This document shows positions 33,907 to 45,751 of a stretch of 64,000 bases of DNA, piece after piece; the stretch's first letter is position 1, and each line of letters starts with the position of its first letter. The position numbers and the translations under genes were made by a program. The notes under the pieces are model-generated. The model was not told where the DNA came from. It saw only the letters and a program-made list of their open reading frames with translations, and did no database searches. The DNA lies in the NCBI GenBank assembly GCA_001465935.1, contig LNKV01000046.1, forward strand, positions 310,001 through 374,000, given 5' to 3'. This DNA comes from Clarireedia homoeocarpa (lineage: Eukaryota > Ascomycota > Leotiomycetes > Helotiales > Rutstroemiaceae).

Positions 33907-35796
33907 CTGTAATAGGCTATGCTCAAATACACTCAAAGTTCAAGATTACCGGAAACCGAAAATTTGATGTTATTATGCGTTTCCCAGATCTATGGAATCC
34001 GCGATTCCTTTATACCGCTTGTTCACTTCATTCAGAAACGTATGGCTAAGCTTTTCTCCAAGTGATTGGCTACCTAACAAGCGTAACCTCGGGCAGGCTT
34101 TAGGCGGGCAGGCTTTAGGCCAGCGGGCACCAACATTGACGAGTCTCCACAAATTCAGTAAATAACTTCAAGTATTGATCTTTCTTTTTCATGCTTTGAT
34201 GGCCGTGGATGAAACACCTCACGAGTAAGTGGTCTGCCACCAATCCCAAAGAATTTCACGTAGCAGGATTCGTTACGATCGCGAAAGAGCCATAAAGATG
34301 GCCGTTTGACCAACAAATATCAACAAGGCTGACTGGAAATCTGAAACAATATGCGGCCAAGCCTTAGAAAATGGAGTGAATTGCTTAATCCAACCTCACT
34401 GAATCGATTGACTACGACATCTTCAAAGCACTGACGATGATTATTGATTTGCACAGCACCTTTGAAATAATAACTTATTGATCAATTCAACGGCCAACAA
34501 GGTCCTTCCTGTTCAAAGAGGATCGAGGAGTGAATGATCGCAAATCCATCGAGGTCAATAACCTGTAGCTGTATAGGTACCGGCCTCATTTCCCCCATAT
34601 ACTCCTATGAGCTTAATGAATTTTACAAACTCATACTGTCGCAGTGTCGCAACAACCTGCTTGGCTGTACTGTATAGCCCCGAAGATCTTCCTTGCTACT
34701 CATTTAGCTTCAAATGCATTTCAAGGAGTAATTTGGACTGCAAAATCGACACATCAGAGCTCTTTGCAGTGTTTGGACGTGTTTGGGACAATCAGAGGTT
34801 GTAATGACAATATGAAATGTGGTTCGAGGTTTCAGGGTCCTTGGAACTATCTTACCCTAGGAAACTTCGGCAGTGAATCCAACACCTGTTTGTACTAAGT
34901 CCCTACCAGCTGTTTCCCAACCAATCATATCGTCAAGAAATATTTTAGAAAATCAGCTGAAAAGGAGAATTTCGCTTGTGTTCAGTGGATATTTTCCACC
35001 ACTTGCAGATCAAGAAAATCGCGACATTGAGAAGAACTAGTCCTATGTCCTTTTGTGAGAGAAGAAGCTGGACCAATCATCGTTTCGTGCTGTCAAAGCA
35101 CTGACCAGGGGCTCATGAATGGCTTCAAGGAAGTGAATTGGGATGCATATGCTCTGCACACCAACAAAATCTATGCGATGCAGCATCGGGCACGCACGGA
35201 ACGTCGGCCGGTATAAAACAAAGGTCGCGCGTATCTTAAAGAATGACAGTCAATTGTTCTTCTTGTGATGAGCCATGAGCCATGAGCCAGCCATCTTATA
35301 TATATGCGCAGGTGCGAAAGGTGTATGTATACGTCGTAGTGGTATACGTCTTGGTGTAGTCACCTCAAGTGAATGCATCTGCGGTAGTAGACAGGAAAGA
35401 AGTGCTCAGACGTGTCTCTTTTCTCGTTCATCTCGTTCGATGCCGCTGCCTTGAGAATCAGAATCAGAATTAGAATTAGAATTAGAATTTGGATCTCAAG
35501 GTTACGACTAATTTTCCCTTTGTCTCCCGGCAAACTTCCAACCTCACATGCAATCTAAATACCCATGTAGCTATCATCTGCGGGTCAAGGCGGTCAACAA
35601 CAGCAGAAATTCACTAGCACTTCAGCCCCTCCACAATCAATGAATTTTTTTGAAAACTTTAGTTCCCCGCGATAGATATATTTTTCCTACACCTTTCTCT
35701 CTTTTGCTTCTGCACAACCCTTTCCAGCTGTACTAATTCTCTCAAGAATCGCAAAGAGAAGCATTGGATATAGTCCCGGAATCCCAATCCAAAAAA
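33907..35796. other. Intergenic region, about 1.9 kb, between divergent genes
   Basis: It separates the Myb-like gene (minus) from adenylosuccinate lyase (plus). A GAATTA/GAATCA hexanucleotide run lies at about 35455-35492. No supported gene is found; short frames near 34607-34898 overlap each other. Confidence 0.5.
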
Positions 35797-37519
35797 ATGT
35801 CTAACTACGACATCTATCAAACACCGTTGACTTCGCGTTATGCGAGTAAGTATTACCTTTCTACCACAAGTCTTCCCGTTCTCGGGAGCCCTACCATGTT
35901 CTTTTGAGTGTTTCTACGGAAACTTTTCAGAGGCATGAGCATACGCCGGCTTTCTGTATTTATCCTGTGTGTTAATTGATCATTGCTAATCAGCTATGCC
36001 CGACAGGCAACGAAATGAAAACCATTTTCTCTTCGCGAAACCGTGCTTCGACCTGGCGCTCCCTTTGGATCGATCTTGCTGAAGCTGAGAGAGAATTGGG
36101 CTTGGATATCAGCGAGGAGGCTATTGAACAAATGAAGGCACACAGGATCATGACCGACAAGGACTTCGAAGTCGCCAGTGAGGAAGAGAAGAGACGCCGA
36201 CACGATGTTATGGCTCACGTCCATGCATTCGGTCTGGTCGCTCCAAAGGCCGCTGGTATCATTCACTACGGTGCTACGTCTTGCTATTGCACTGACAATG
36301 CCGACCTCATCTTTCAACGTGATGCCCTTGACCTCGTCATTCCCAAGCTGGCTGTCATCATCCACAAGTTGGCCCAGTTCGCTCTAGAATATAAGGATAT
36401 GCCAACCTTGGGATACACCCACTTCCAGCCTGCACAGTAAGAATACTTATACTCCTTGGTTCTAAGTCAATCTAATTTTAAGTAGATTGATCACTGTTGG
36501 TCGCCGAGCATGCCAATGGGTACAAGACCTTCTTATGGACTTGGATGACATTACCAAAGTCAGGGCTGATCTCCGTGAGTCTTTTACATAAATTGCGTTC
36601 CTCTAAGTGTTGCTTACCAGTACGGGCTTTAGGTTACCGTGGTGCTCAAGGTACCACTGGTACTCAAGCTAGTTTCATGGAAATCTTCAAGGGTGATGAT
36701 GGGAAGATTGACAAACTCAACGAGCTTCTTTGCAAAAAGGCGGGCTTCCCAAGCTGCTACCCAATTTCGACTCAAACCTACTCTAGAAAGGTCGATCTCC
36801 GCATTGCCAATGCCTTCTCCAGCTTCGGTGCTACTGTTCAGAGAATCTCCAGTGATATTCGTCATCTCGCCAACTTGAAGGAATTGGAAGAGCCATTTGA
36901 GAAGGACCAAATTGGATCATCTGCCATGGCCTACAAGCGCAATCCCATGCGATCTGAGCGAATTGCTGCGCTTGGCCGTCACCTCGCCAACCTCAACAAG
37001 AACGCCAACGATACTTATGCTGCTCAGTGGTTCGAGCGTACCCTCGATGACTCTGCTATCCGCCGTATCACTATTCCTGAGATGTACCTTTCCGCTGATG
37101 CTATCTGTATGGCTTTGGACAACGTTGTCTCGGGCTTCGTGGTTTACCCCAACCGCATTCATTCCCGTGTCATGGAGGAATTGCCCTTCATGGCCACCGA
37201 GGTAATCATCATGCGAATGGTTGCCTTGGGCAGATCCAGACAAGATGCTCATGAGGAGATCCGTGTCCTTTCTCACCAGGCCTCCGATGTTGTCAAGAAG
37301 GAAGGTGGCAAAAACGACTTGATTGAGCGTATCAAGAAAACCGAATTCTTCCGGCCCCTTTGGGATGACCTTGACAACCTGCTTGACCCCAAGAACTTCA
37401 TTGGTCGCAGTGTCCACTCGGTTGAGGTGTTCTGTGGACCTGGTGGAGAAGTCGAGGCTGCTCTTGAGCCCTTCCGCAAGGCTATCGAATCTAGTCAGAC
37501 TGTTGAATTAAGTCTCTAA
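35797..37519 (+). CDS. ADE13: Adenylosuccinate lyase
   Basis: The enzyme catalyses two steps of purine synthesis: it releases fumarate from SAICAR and from adenylosuccinate. Four exons (35797-35845, 36007-36436, 36486-36574, 36633-37519) join to 484 aa, the usual eukaryotic length. The N-terminus [17 protein letters not shown] continues into [20 protein letters not shown]. Active-site regions include [46 protein letters not shown] and the fumarase/lyase signature [16 protein letters not shown]. All introns have GT..AG ends, and the protein reads without a break. It probably acts in the cytosol as a homotetramer, like its relatives. Confidence 0.97.
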
Positions 37520-38099
37520 GCATGAACTTGTTATATTTCTTTACTGATAAATGAACTGATTTGGAGCACAGGCTTGGGATAGAGCATATGGAGGAGTTCA
37601 TGGAGTATGGTCTTTCAAAATTCCTTGTTACATGCAGCTTCTCTCACAAAATTAGCGACTGGTATCTTACCTATCTGGTCTACTCTTCTTTTGGAATTTA
37701 GGGTTGGCGTTGTAGATAGACAGTGTGTTTTTACCTCAACGTTCTGGTTACACTTTTATTTCTTTGCATATAAAGTGGGCTCTTCAGAGAATCAATACAA
37801 AATGATCCTATTAGAATTCAATCTTATAACATGTACTAAACGTTTACAGAAGTTTGTTTCAGACTCGATGTAAGAGAGTAACCTGGGCTAGAAGGATAGG
37901 AGATATAACCTAGTAACTAAGGTATCAGGTACAAAGGATCCGGGTATAACCTAGGCAGGAGCTAAGTATTAGGTATATAATGTTTCTTAATTCTTCTTTT
38001 TTACTTCTCTTTTGTATTGATTCGTATAATACTATTTCCATTTCTTGCGATTCCTGTTCCCTCCCTGTCACGTATACTACCTACCCATTTAGGGCATTC
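37520..38099. other. Short intergenic region between convergent genes
   Basis: A/T-rich 3' flanks of adenylosuccinate lyase and the aldo-keto reductase; no gene seen. Confidence 0.6.
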
Positions 38100-39263
38100 T
38101 CATCGAGTCTGAAACAAATTTCCGTCATGCCAGTACTTACAGGTGCCCCCAATAACTCGCCAACCGGCATCTAGCGCGCTGACAACATCCTCGGGCAAGG
38201 GACCTTTCTCCAGATCTTTCAGGTTCTCCTCTAATTGAGCAGCACTACTAGCACCCACGATCACTGCATCACCAAACTCTTTTTTCAACGCCGAATGATG
38301 CGTTATCCATCGCAAACCGCATTCTGCTTCAGTTAAACCATGCTTCTTGATCGCGGGGCGCAATAAATCTTCCAGAGCTTGGAAGGTCCGCTCGTTCATG
38401 TATCGGCCTTGTTGCAGCTTGCCTTGTGGTTTGTTGGGATCGAATCTGGAATTGGGCTCGTAGGACTTTTGGTCCCGGTGATATCTGGATGTCAAGAAAC
38501 CGCCGGCTAAAGGTTCTGTGAAGGAAAGGAATGAGACAGTTAGGGGCCTGAACTGTTTGATCGGCAAGGCAAAAGGGAAACTTACGGAAAGCGTACAACG
38601 CAATGCCATAATGACGCAGACAAGGAATCAGCTCCGCCTCAACGGAGCGATTGAAAGCATTATAAAGACCCTGATAAACACTTGGTTTCACCCAACCATT
38701 CTTCTCGGCGATATCGCAAAACTTCGCTACTTCCCAAGATTGGAAATTCGAAATCCCAAATCTGTCAAACTTTCCTTCCTTATGCAACTTATTAATTTCA
38801 CCCAGGGTCTCCTCAAAAGGCGTGTCCCTATCAGGTCCATGCAGATAGAACATCTCGATCCGATCAGTCTTCAGCGCTTTCATGCTGGCCTCCAACCCAG
38901 CACGTACGTCGGCTGCGCTGTGTGTCCATTGATCGGCGATGAGCCAGTCCATGCCTTTTCCCTTCGTGGGGTACAGCTTGGTTTGCATTATGAGGCCACG
39001 GGATTGCCAGTTCGCTTCTGCGAGGCGCTCTTCCGTTGAGCCGCCGCCGTACACGCGCGCGCTATCAACTTCTCTGTGGCCATGCTTTTGGAAGACATCG
39101 AGGATCTCGTTAGCGCCTTCGAGAGTGGATATGCGAATTGTATCACCTGGTTTGGGTTTAGTTAGCGGTTGTGTGTGAGAGGTGAGCAGGGAAACGACAA
39201 ACCTGGGCGACCGATGGTCATGGAGCCGAAGACGACTTTGAGGGGGCATTTGGAGGCGGCCAT
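38100..39263 (-). CDS. Aldo-keto reductase, AKR7 (aflatoxin aldehyde reductase-like) type
   Basis: An NADPH-dependent aldehyde reductase of the cytosol. Three exons (39203-39263, 38586-39146, 38100-38515) join to 345 aa. The N-terminus VVFGSMTIGRPGD is typical of AKR7/aflatoxin aldehyde reductases. The catalytic tetrad is visible as Asp and Tyr in REVDSARVYGGGSTEE, Lys in LIMQTKLYP and His in EMFYLHGPDRDTP. PLAGGFLTSRY and the cofactor-binding AVIVGASSAAQLEENL follow. Both introns have good splice sites (GTTTGT..CCAG and GTAAGT..ACAG). The natural substrate is not shown by the sequence, and no biosynthetic cluster lies next to it. Confidence 0.92.
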
Positions 39264-40655
39264 GCTGAAGAGATGATGTATGATGTGAAGGTATGTTGTG
39301 TGAATGAAGATGATGGTTTTACAAAAGCTCGTGGTTTGCTTGCTCCAAGTATGCCTATCTGAATGTCATTATATAGGGAGTCATGAAACTTTCCAGCGGA
39401 CTTTACGGATATAAGAGACGATTCCTGCAACAGCGTAAAGCCATCGATGGCTAACTAACGAACTCCATCTACTCCATATTGTGCTCCCCATCCAGGCCTG
39501 CAATGCATGAATCTGCATCAGCATGGCACATATTTCATGTCGGGTTGAATGCGAGATCCCTGTCTAGGGTTCGGCCGATGAGTTATAAAAACCGAATCGG
39601 AGATAATAACCCGATGTTCTGCGTTGGTGACCGGACAATGTCAGTGGTGGTAATCGCCGGACTTGTTTTCCTATACAAAGTGTTTGACATTTGAAGATGG
39701 TGTATGAGATAGGTCAATCGGAATATGGACGTGTAGTGTGTGTTTTTGTGGTGATCGTCGTCGGTGCTGAAGGGCAAGTTCTGCCGAGCACTTTTGACGT
39801 CGTAGGACTACTTACTTCCATCGCAAACCACCTATATCAGTCTTAGACTAAGATGCACTAGTTCATTGAAGAACACTTGCTCTATTCCCATAACGTCACA
39901 GAAATTTTACATGTGGTGGGAAACCTCTAATATCTACGCTCCGCCAAGCAAAATTGGATTGCTCCAAACGACGGTGAGCGTTGTACTGACTTTAAACATT
40001 ACGACGCTAAGATTTTATGGACCCAACATTAGTGATGAGCTCAGAGTTGAAGCAACTGCCGTTTGACCTGGTGCGGAAGATAGGGCAGCAATGAGACTGT
40101 TCATTACAAAGGGAGAGGAAGAAGCGCTTCGAATGCGCGACTTGCGAAATTCCATGGCCAAATGCTCTCCTTCTCTATAATTATAGTGAGCTCTACATCT
40201 ACAATCGAATACTAAGTCAGTGGTGGAATGATGGACTTTTCGAAGTCATCTTCTCGCCAAGTGCAGCCACTTATTTCCATTCTTAAAGAAGGAGCAAGCC
40301 CTTCAACTCGCGTTGCTGCGAGTTCTTTCGATTTTTGAAGACCGTTGGATACTTTTAGATGCAAAGAGCACTCTTTCATTATCTGAGGTGTCTTGTTTTG
40401 TTTACCATGCCACTCTTTCCTGCTTCATTTGATGAAATCAGCCGTATGTGGAAGCTGCCATGTCGAGGATATGCATTAGGGAGAATAAAAATCATTACCT
40501 TTCCACGACCATTCATTTCCCTTTCATTCCCCAGATCATCGATCATCATTGCATTTTTGCTCCGACTCGCTCAACATTCATTATCACAACTTCGAAATTT
40601 AACATTCTTTTCTTATTGACCGGGCTATCAAAGGTATCATATAACAGCCTTGAAA
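39264..40655. other. Intergenic region, about 1.4 kb
   Basis: It lies between divergently transcribed genes and should hold both promoters. No coding frame is supported. Confidence 0.5.
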
Positions 40656-41759
40656 ATGTCGGAATCTTTCTCAAGACAGCCGAGAGACGAAGCATCGGTT
40701 GGTTCAATTACCTATGGTTCGAGCTCGCAGAACAGTCGGGATGGTGTTTCGGAACCTCAAGATCACACACTTGTGACAGATGATGCAAATTCAGGACAGA
40801 GGGCAATTGATGATACACAATCAGGGCAGAAGATAGTTGAGCCCTCAACCACGAATGATGGAATAGCTGAAGAAAAGGAAGATGAGGACCAGGTTGAAGA
40901 CGAGAGACAGGTTAATGGTGAGGATCGCATTGAAGCTAAGAAGCACGTCAAAGTCAAGGACCAGGTCAAAGCCAAGGAGCATGGTGAAAAGCCGGATAAA
41001 AGTCAGGAAGAAAAGCAGGGTAGAAAGCAGGGCGGAAATCAGGGCGGAAATCAGGGTGGAAATCAGGGTGGAAATCAGGGCGGAAATCAGGATGGGAAGC
41101 AGGGCGGAAAGCAGGGTGGAAATCAGGACGGAAAGCAAGCTGAAACGCAGGTTGAAGCCAAAGGAACCGAGTCTTCTGATCAGCAGGGTCAAACACAAGT
41201 GGCCGAATCCCCTTCATCTTCGGCACACCAGCAGCCTACCGATAGTGCACCTCTAAGCACCTCTCCATCTGCGAAACCGACCCCAGCACCGCCCCCAGCA
41301 CCGACACAAGGCATAGTACCGACCCAAAGCTCAGCGCTGACCGAAATCTATGTGTCGACCGTAATCGGAGAGTCGATCCGAATCTTAGCGCCGAAAGCGC
41401 GAGTATACCTACCTACTATCGCAAATCGCACGCTACACCGGTCTGGAGGATATAGAGCTCACAAACGACAACAAACTGAAGCATCTTCATCTCAAACCCC
41501 CAAAAATAAATTATTGATCAACAGTCGGACAATTCCGGGACACTCAGGTAAAGACCCGACCCCACGAGCAATTGGATTTCATTCGCAGTCGGCTCATTTT
41601 CATTACCGTGGTAAACCAAGCCGTCCATCTACCATCAATACGACATCACCACCCTCGCGCGATAATTTGAGTCGATCATCTACAACTAGCAGCACACCAT
41701 CGGCCGCACGGGGTCGGTCGTTTTCCAATTCGAGTTTAGTATTGAGGTTCCGTCCATGA
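40656..41759 (+). CDS. Low-complexity protein with GGNQ tetrapeptide repeats, 367 aa
   Basis: A single frame runs from ATG 40656-40658 to TGA at 41759. The first third is Ser/Asp/Glu-rich. Residues about 125-165 are tetrapeptide repeats of the type Q-G-G-N/K, encoded by a 12-bp tandem repeat (GGCGGAAATCAG) at about 41027-41140. A Pro/Ala-rich linker and a basic Ser/Arg-rich tail follow. There is no membrane segment or signal peptide, and I recognise no family. The protein is predicted to be almost entirely disordered; the Q/N/G-rich repeat is the kind seen in prion-like or condensate-forming proteins. The long open frame partly reflects the repeat, so it could be an over-called gene. Confidence 0.5.
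   Translation: MSESFSRQPRDEASVGSITYGSSSQNSRDGVSEPQDHTLVTDDANSGQRAIDDTQSGQKIVEPSTTNDGIAEEKEDEDQVEDERQVNGEDRIEAKKHVKVKDQVKAKEHGEKPDKSQEEKQGRKQGGNQGGNQGGNQGGNQGGNQDGKQGGKQGGNQDGKQAETQVEAKGTESSDQQGQTQVAESPSSSAHQQPTDSAPLSTSPSAKPTPAPPPAPTQGIVPTQSSALTEIYVSTVIGESIRILAPKARVYLPTIANRTLHRSGGYRAHKRQQTEASSSQTPKNKLLINSRTIPGHSGKDPTPRAIGFHSQSAHFHYRGKPSRPSTINTTSPPSRDNLSRSSTTSSTPSAARGRSFSNSSLVLRFRP
41027..41140 (+). repeat. 12-bp coding tandem repeat (GGNQ units)
   Basis: Near-identical 12-bp units (GGCGGAAATCAG and variants) keep frame and encode Gly-Gly-Asn-Gln or Gly-Gly-Lys-Gln. Confidence 0.9.
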
Positions 41760-44700
41760 CGAAACGCTCGAAGTAAAGGAGAGGGTCAATCAATCACGGT
41801 TTTACGGAGTAAAGCATCGAGGGTGTCACTTTATTAGGAGATGGTCTCTGCTGTTTCGGGTGAAATAATTGGCAAGACTTGCTTGGCTGAATGGTGTCAG
41901 CATATTTGATGGCGTGTTGGGACTTACTTGATTCGAAAGTTTGGGAGTGCAGCATTTGGAAGTCCTTTTACTTCCCACCAGCGATTATGTACTTTACTTG
42001 CCACTACTAATGCATTACTTGTTTGTCCTTCACTATCATACTGTAATATCAAGGAAGCGTGCATGACTTTAGCATTGATGCCGTATTTACTAGAAATCTC
42101 CTCGTTACTGTATGTGGGATTTACTTAGCCGTTGTGCAACCAGACAATCTTCAGATCTCTAAACTTCTGAATATTCCACATCTAGTAATCTACTGATAGC
42201 CAGAAATTGCTCCTCACCTGGAAGATTACATCGTGGCACATATCGAAGATGCACTTATGGAGGACAGGATAATCGTCAATGCCCAGTTGATCAAGCAGCT
42301 TGCAAGGAACTTCGATACTACACCATCTCGTTATGTCGTTCGAACATAACCACAAGTAACGTAATCCATGTAAAACTGAAGAAAGTGACAAAAATGACTC
42401 GATGACAGCAGCAGGAACAGCAACGACATGAATGTTTTACAACTTATGGTTCAACCACTAAACCGTGGAGTCAACTGAATCACCAGAGGAGATAGACACA
42501 ACCTGCTTGGTTCAGTTTAGTTGATTCTCTATTCTCAGGTTTCAAATTGGATAGAGAAGGAGACTCTATATAGCTTCTTCTCCATTACTAATCACTGATA
42601 TGTAGATAGCTTTGAAAATAATCTGTGAGAAGCCCTATATAGTCAGTCACTTGAGTACACGGAATACCCTTCTGTAGTCCATATCGCAACAACGAGATAA
42701 AAAACACGGGAAACCAAACGAACCAGCTCAAACATGGCATGAGAAGCTGAGCTCGACGCGGACCAGAAGGACGAATGTAGTAAATGGCCACAAGACATCA
42801 TTGGTCTTAAGGTAGAGTAGCCGTCTAATTTCAAATAAAATCTCCTGATGAGACAGCCACTGGAAAGTCTCCGGACAGTGCGACCTAGAGCCAACATCTG
42901 TAAATCCACCATTTACTACTCACGGCACGAGGTGGAATGCCCGACAATTTCCCAGAAGATATATCACATCCTCATTCTCTCAACCTCCAGTGCCCAACTC
43001 CAACCACCAAAACAGCTTATCCCTCCCACTCCTTTCGTTCCATCAAACCATCCATCCATTCGCTAGCACTGAATATGCCCACCTTACCTACAGCGCTCAC
43101 ACCACCTGATTGGCTCACCGACTTCCGCAGTGCAAATTTTTTGGTTCGATCCCGATTCTGGATACCACCGTGTTGAATTGGGTGTGATTCTTTCTAGCTA
43201 AGTGGAAGATCTAAGCCACCTATATAGCCCAGCTCTCCTGTACCGAGGGTATTCCCGTGAGACGCAATACGATAGTTATGAACCACTCCTGTATGTAGTA
43301 CACCTGTAGCCCGTACGGGAGTGGTTCATTCACCTTGTCCGACAAAAATACTCCAATCCCGCTTCGGATAGATAGCAGATGCAGCACCCAGAACTTTTTG
43401 GAGATTTGGCTAAGCCTCTACATATACACATATACATTTGTCTGGTCTGTGGGTGTTAGTTAGGAGGTGAAAAAGAGAGGATAACCAAAGAAACGAAGAT
43501 AGGCAAGATGGTGCGGGGGAGGGAGATGGATGTGAGCGAAGGGGGGATATGTGTTAGGGTGTGAAGTAAGAATGAGTAAGAAAGAAAATAAATACGAAGG
43601 TGCTGAGTTACTGTCGTGTGAGTTGAACTTGTTATCAAATACCTACCTACAGCCATTGACTCCCAAGCTCCAAAAGAAAAGAAAAAAAGGAAGAAGAAAA
43701 AACGACAGCAGAAATGAACAACCCCTCCTCATCCTCCCCATCCACTCAATTCCCAATAACTTCACATCCACAAACGTAGATGCACCATCCACCACCACAC
43801 ATGTACGATTAAGAACTTGGTTGATCCTGTCTAGAGCTACGGGAAAGGGAACCTTTTATAGGTATCCCAAATGGCCACAGAACGGCACCAGATGAGTAGC
43901 AAATTCGATGTGGAAAGAAGAGAAATTCACGGGTTCATTCACTCTTACATCGCATCCTCACATTCCATAGACTATCGTATCGCTCAGGGCCGATGTTATA
44001 GTCCGAAATGAATCTTAAGAATATACAGCCACCTCAAGACATGACTTACAAGACGGAAGAGAAGTGAATACGCTAGATAGACAGACAATATCGTAAGTGA
44101 ACCAGCCCCTCACAGGAAACAGGGTTTGTAAGCGCACACCAGCAAGTCAACGAAATGAGTTATCCATCTAGGCCCACCCCACTCACTACAAGGCGAGCCC
44201 AGATGAAGATAGGAGTATACTGTCGGACTTCTTCTCCTTTACAGGAAGCGGGCGTCTGACAGTCGCAGACCATATAACCATGCTATACCATTCATTAAAA
44301 GCTCATTTGAGCATCTTGCAAAAGCTGTTGCTGAGCGGAATCATAAATCAACTCGCCTACACTTGCAGCGCTTCTACGTTTTGTGCCCCCTTCCCCCCCC
44401 CAACCCAAAACCCCACATAAATATATCCACCCCCTCCTAAACGTCGTCCTCATGAATGCAAATTTCAAATCCTACCGAGAATATATATATATACAAAACA
44501 GCACTTGCTATTCATCCACTCCACTCCACTCCTATCCTATCCCATCATCCCATCACATCCCATCTCCTCACCTTCGTCAAACAATCCATCCATCTCTCTC
44601 TCTCCACAACCAAAAGCAAAAGCAAAACAAGACCGCAAAACTTTAAAAAAAAAATTGAGATGTGATCAATGAGGTACGTAATTTTAAGGTGAAGAGCTTC

Positions 44701-45751
44701 TCCATTCTGGGACTACTGTAACGTCAACGATGCCTGAAACTCTAGCACTTCCTGTTCCCCTTCCCATCTCCACCCCCTTTCTTCTTGCCCTTCCCTTGCC
44801 CTTCTCATTCCTATTCACATTCTCATTCACATCACTGTACCCATGCCAATCCATATGGTCATTGTATCTTTTCATCCCCACAAACCACCATCCTTTTCTC
44901 ACCCGATCAATCTTCCCACCCCTCTCCTCAACAAAAGGTTTTTATATCTCACCCAAGTAGAAGAAGAAAAATAACACCCTACACCCTAGTAACAGAGAAA
45001 AGTAACCCCTCCCCCCACAAAGTGAAAGGGTAGTCGCAATCGAATAGGCTCCATCCAACATTAATACAAAAAAAGGCTTTGCCTTTAATTCCCTATCCGA
45101 GCCCCTATTCTTCTAACTCCATATCTATACCAAGCTCGATCCCCGGCTTGATATAGATATGTATTCATATGTTCGCCCTATCCCTCCTCACTTCTAAATA
45201 ATGTCATGATATCTCATCCAATCCGGTCCGTTCCCAACCCACCGAACATCCATCCAACCATCCAAATCCGATACAATCCATTTACGTTCCTCCACCAAAA
45301 AAGCCCTCCCCCAGAAGACAATCATATGTATAAGATCTCCTTTCCTTCGCAAAGGAATAAGATCGTGGACGAAAAGAAGTTAAAATTCAAAGTAGTGTAT
45401 CGCAGATGCTTAGATCGCTTGCATATGCTAGATGTATCGATGCGAGCAAAAATTCGTCATGATCCAATTATTTCTTTTTGCACCAGTAGCGCATATATTC
45501 AGAGTGCGGAAGTCTATGAGCAGTGCATGAGAAGCAGGATAAGCAAACAGAAAGATCGTATCTCGAATAGGACGTAGGAAGATTAGGCCCCTTATTGATT
45601 CTCCCATGAAGCTGAAAACTTTTGCCATTCAAACTTGAGGCCCTGTAACACCAAAAGTAACCAGAAACGCCTAAAGAAAAGTCAACTGCTGTGATCGCTG
45701 TGCCAACGTCATGTTATGATTTCGTCATTCATAGATGGTTCTCTGTTTAGA
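41760..45751. other. Long intergenic region, about 4 kb
   Basis: No supported gene. It contains a perfect 12-bp inverted repeat at 43278-43329, C-rich and A-rich tracts near 44390 and 44640, and many Pro/Ser/Thr-rich short frames that reflect CCA/TCC repeats rather than proteins. The right end is the 3' flank of the kinase gene. Confidence 0.5.
43278..43329. repeat. Perfect 12-bp inverted repeat (hairpin)
   Basis: ATGAACCACTCC at 43278-43289 is repeated in inverse at 43318-43329 with a 28-nt loop. No coding frame uses it. It could be a small mobile-element footprint or an operator-like palindrome. Confidence 0.6.

Noticed and set aside
36917..37417. 166-codon minus-strand frame
   Set aside because: It is antisense to the conserved adenylosuccinate lyase exon that carries the lyase signature.
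40845..41226. Antisense frames opposite the GGNQ repeat
   Set aside because: They are mirror images of the 12-bp repeat and have no features outside it.
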